Shown in pieces: positions 4,878 through 5,534 of a DNA stretch of 5,534 nucleotides. A program made the translations under genes and the position numbers. Location of the stretch: assembly GCA_003662715.1 (NCBI GenBank), contig QMYO01000141.1, positions 1 to 5,534 on the forward strand, written 5' to 3'. Every line of letters starts with the position of its first letter. Within the stretch, counting starts at the first letter, position 1. The notes below the pieces were generated by a model. That model was not told the origin of the DNA, did not search any database, and saw nothing but the letters and a program-made list of their open reading frames with translations. The DNA is from Candidatus Bathyarchaeota archaeon. Lineage in GTDB: Archaea > Thermoproteota > Bathyarchaeia > Bathyarchaeales > Bathyarchaeaceae.

Positions 4878-5504
4878 ATGTCATTCCAACTAACAAACAA
4901 AGAAGGAGAGTTCCTCGTAAAACTTGCCAGAAAAGCAGTAGAGAAATACCTCAAAAACGGAAAAATCCTAGATATCCCTAAGAACTTATCGCCTAAGCTA
5001 ATGAAACGCTGCGGAGTCTTCGTAACATTAAACAGCATCAAACATGAGAAAAAAGAGTTAAGGGGCTGCATCGGCTATCCATACCCAACCACTCCTCTGA
5101 CACGCGCTGTCATAGAAACCGCCATCAAATCTGCCACACAAGACCCCCGTTTTCCACCCGTCTCCCCAGAGGAACTCAACCACATCGTGTTTGAAGTTAG
5201 CGTTCTCACTCCTCCCCAGCCCATCAAAGTGGAAAAACCCACAGAATATCCGTCAAAAATTAAGGTGGGACAAGACGGCTTAATCGTTGAGAAAAGCTAT
5301 TATAAAGGTCTCCTCCTGCCGCAGGTTCCAATTGAATGGAACTGGGATGCAGAAGAATTCCTCTGCCAATGCTGCATCAAAGCAGGCTTATCACCCGACT
5401 ACTGGCTGCTTGAAGGAACAACCATATACAAGTTCCAAGCCATAATCTTTGAGGAAACCTCTCCAAAAGGTAAGATAAAACAAAAAGAACTCCACTGCAA
5501 ATAG
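4878..5504 (+). CDS. AMMECR1-domain protein
   Basis: A conserved protein of 208 residues found in archaea, some bacteria and eukaryotes; human AMMECR1 is the namesake. Biochemical function is unknown; in many prokaryotes the domain occurs with a Memo-like protein and a radical SAM enzyme, which hints at a modification pathway. Seen here: GVFVTL (46-51), the signature LRGCIGYP (61-68) with its conserved Cys64, DPRFPPVSPEEL (89-100), the strand VFEVSVLTPPQPI (104-116), GLIV (135-138), GLLLPQVP (144-151) and the C-terminal EEFLCQCCIKAGL segment with Cys163, Cys165 and Cys166. Length is typical of archaeal members, with no signal peptide or membrane segment. ATG at 4878 has AAGG 7 nt upstream. 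Another start codon with a purine-rich site follows 16 nt after the stop, so the gene may head an operon. Confidence 0.93.
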   Translation: MSFQLTNKEGEFLVKLARKAVEKYLKNGKILDIPKNLSPKLMKRCGVFVTLNSIKHEKKELRGCIGYPYPTTPLTRAVIETAIKSATQDPRFPPVSPEELNHIVFEVSVLTPPQPIKVEKPTEYPSKIKVGQDGLIVEKSYYKGLLLPQVPIEWNWDAEEFLCQCCIKAGLSPDYWLLEGTTIYKFQAIIFEETSPKGKIKQKELHCK

Positions 5505-5520
5505 AAAGGCGAAAACCACA

Positions 5521-5534
5521 ATGTTTCTTCCCGA
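5521..5534 (+). CDS. Start of a following gene (first codons only)
   Basis: ATG at 5521 opens a frame reading MFLP to the window end. It lies 16 nt after the AMMECR1 stop, with AAAGG at 5505-5509 as a possible ribosome binding site (11 nt spacing). The product cannot be identified from four codons. Confidence 0.4.

Noticed and set aside
4859..5071. Minus-strand open frame over the AMMECR1 5' end
   Set aside because: Shadow of a clearly recognised gene on the other strand. Similar shadows at 2539-2778 and 3446-3736 were dropped for the same reason.
1..5534. Integrase, transposase, tRNA attachment site or CRISPR array
   Set aside because: Looked for as an explanation of the repeats; none is visible in any frame or as a structured repeat.

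Overview
The window looks archaeal. It encodes a proteasome beta subunit, an AMMECR1-domain protein, an archaeal-style RelE/RelB-type toxin-antitoxin pair and a small Cys-rich zinc-ribbon-like protein. Its genes start with TTG and GTG as well as ATG, mostly behind GGAG/GGAGG Shine-Dalgarno sites, and TATA-like boxes precede several of them. A member of the Thermoproteota (TACK group) is the best guess, but no rRNA or tRNA is present to fix the lineage.

Layout. Bases 1-557 (minus) hold a methylated-DNA--protein-cysteine methyltransferase (Ogt/MGMT), missing only its last residues at the window edge. Bases 638-799 (minus) hold a 53-residue zinc-ribbon-like protein. Divergent to them, 959-1576 (+) encodes a proteasome beta subunit whose position-1 catalytic threonine is replaced by alanine. 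Bases 1680-3711 (minus) carry a compact two-gene type II restriction-modification operon: an N4/N6 amino-methyltransferase first, then a PD-(D/E)xK nuclease, separated by 1 nt. Bases 4058-4593 (+) carry the toxin-antitoxin pair. Bases 4878-5504 (+) encode the AMMECR1 protein, and a following gene probably begins at 5521.

The most notable structure is at the borders of the accessory genes. The last 15 codons, stop codon and proximal 3' flank of the proteasome gene (1529-1591) recur without a gap at 3806-3868, on the far side of the restriction-modification operon and in the same orientation. The second copy still reads in frame as a beta-subunit C terminus ending at the same stop, but nothing of the rest of the gene precedes it. 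So the operon sits between direct repeats built from the 3' end of a housekeeping gene, as expected if DNA carrying it entered at the end of the proteasome gene. The 3' part of that flank (CAT[C/T]CCATAAACGGCG) appears again at 4635-4650, just beyond the toxin gene, so the toxin-antitoxin pair is also bracketed by a short repeat.

In functional terms, a conserved backbone (Ogt DNA repair, proteasome beta, AMMECR1) appears to be interrupted downstream of the proteasome gene by two small addiction or defence modules. No integrase, transposase, CRISPR array, tRNA or rRNA is visible.
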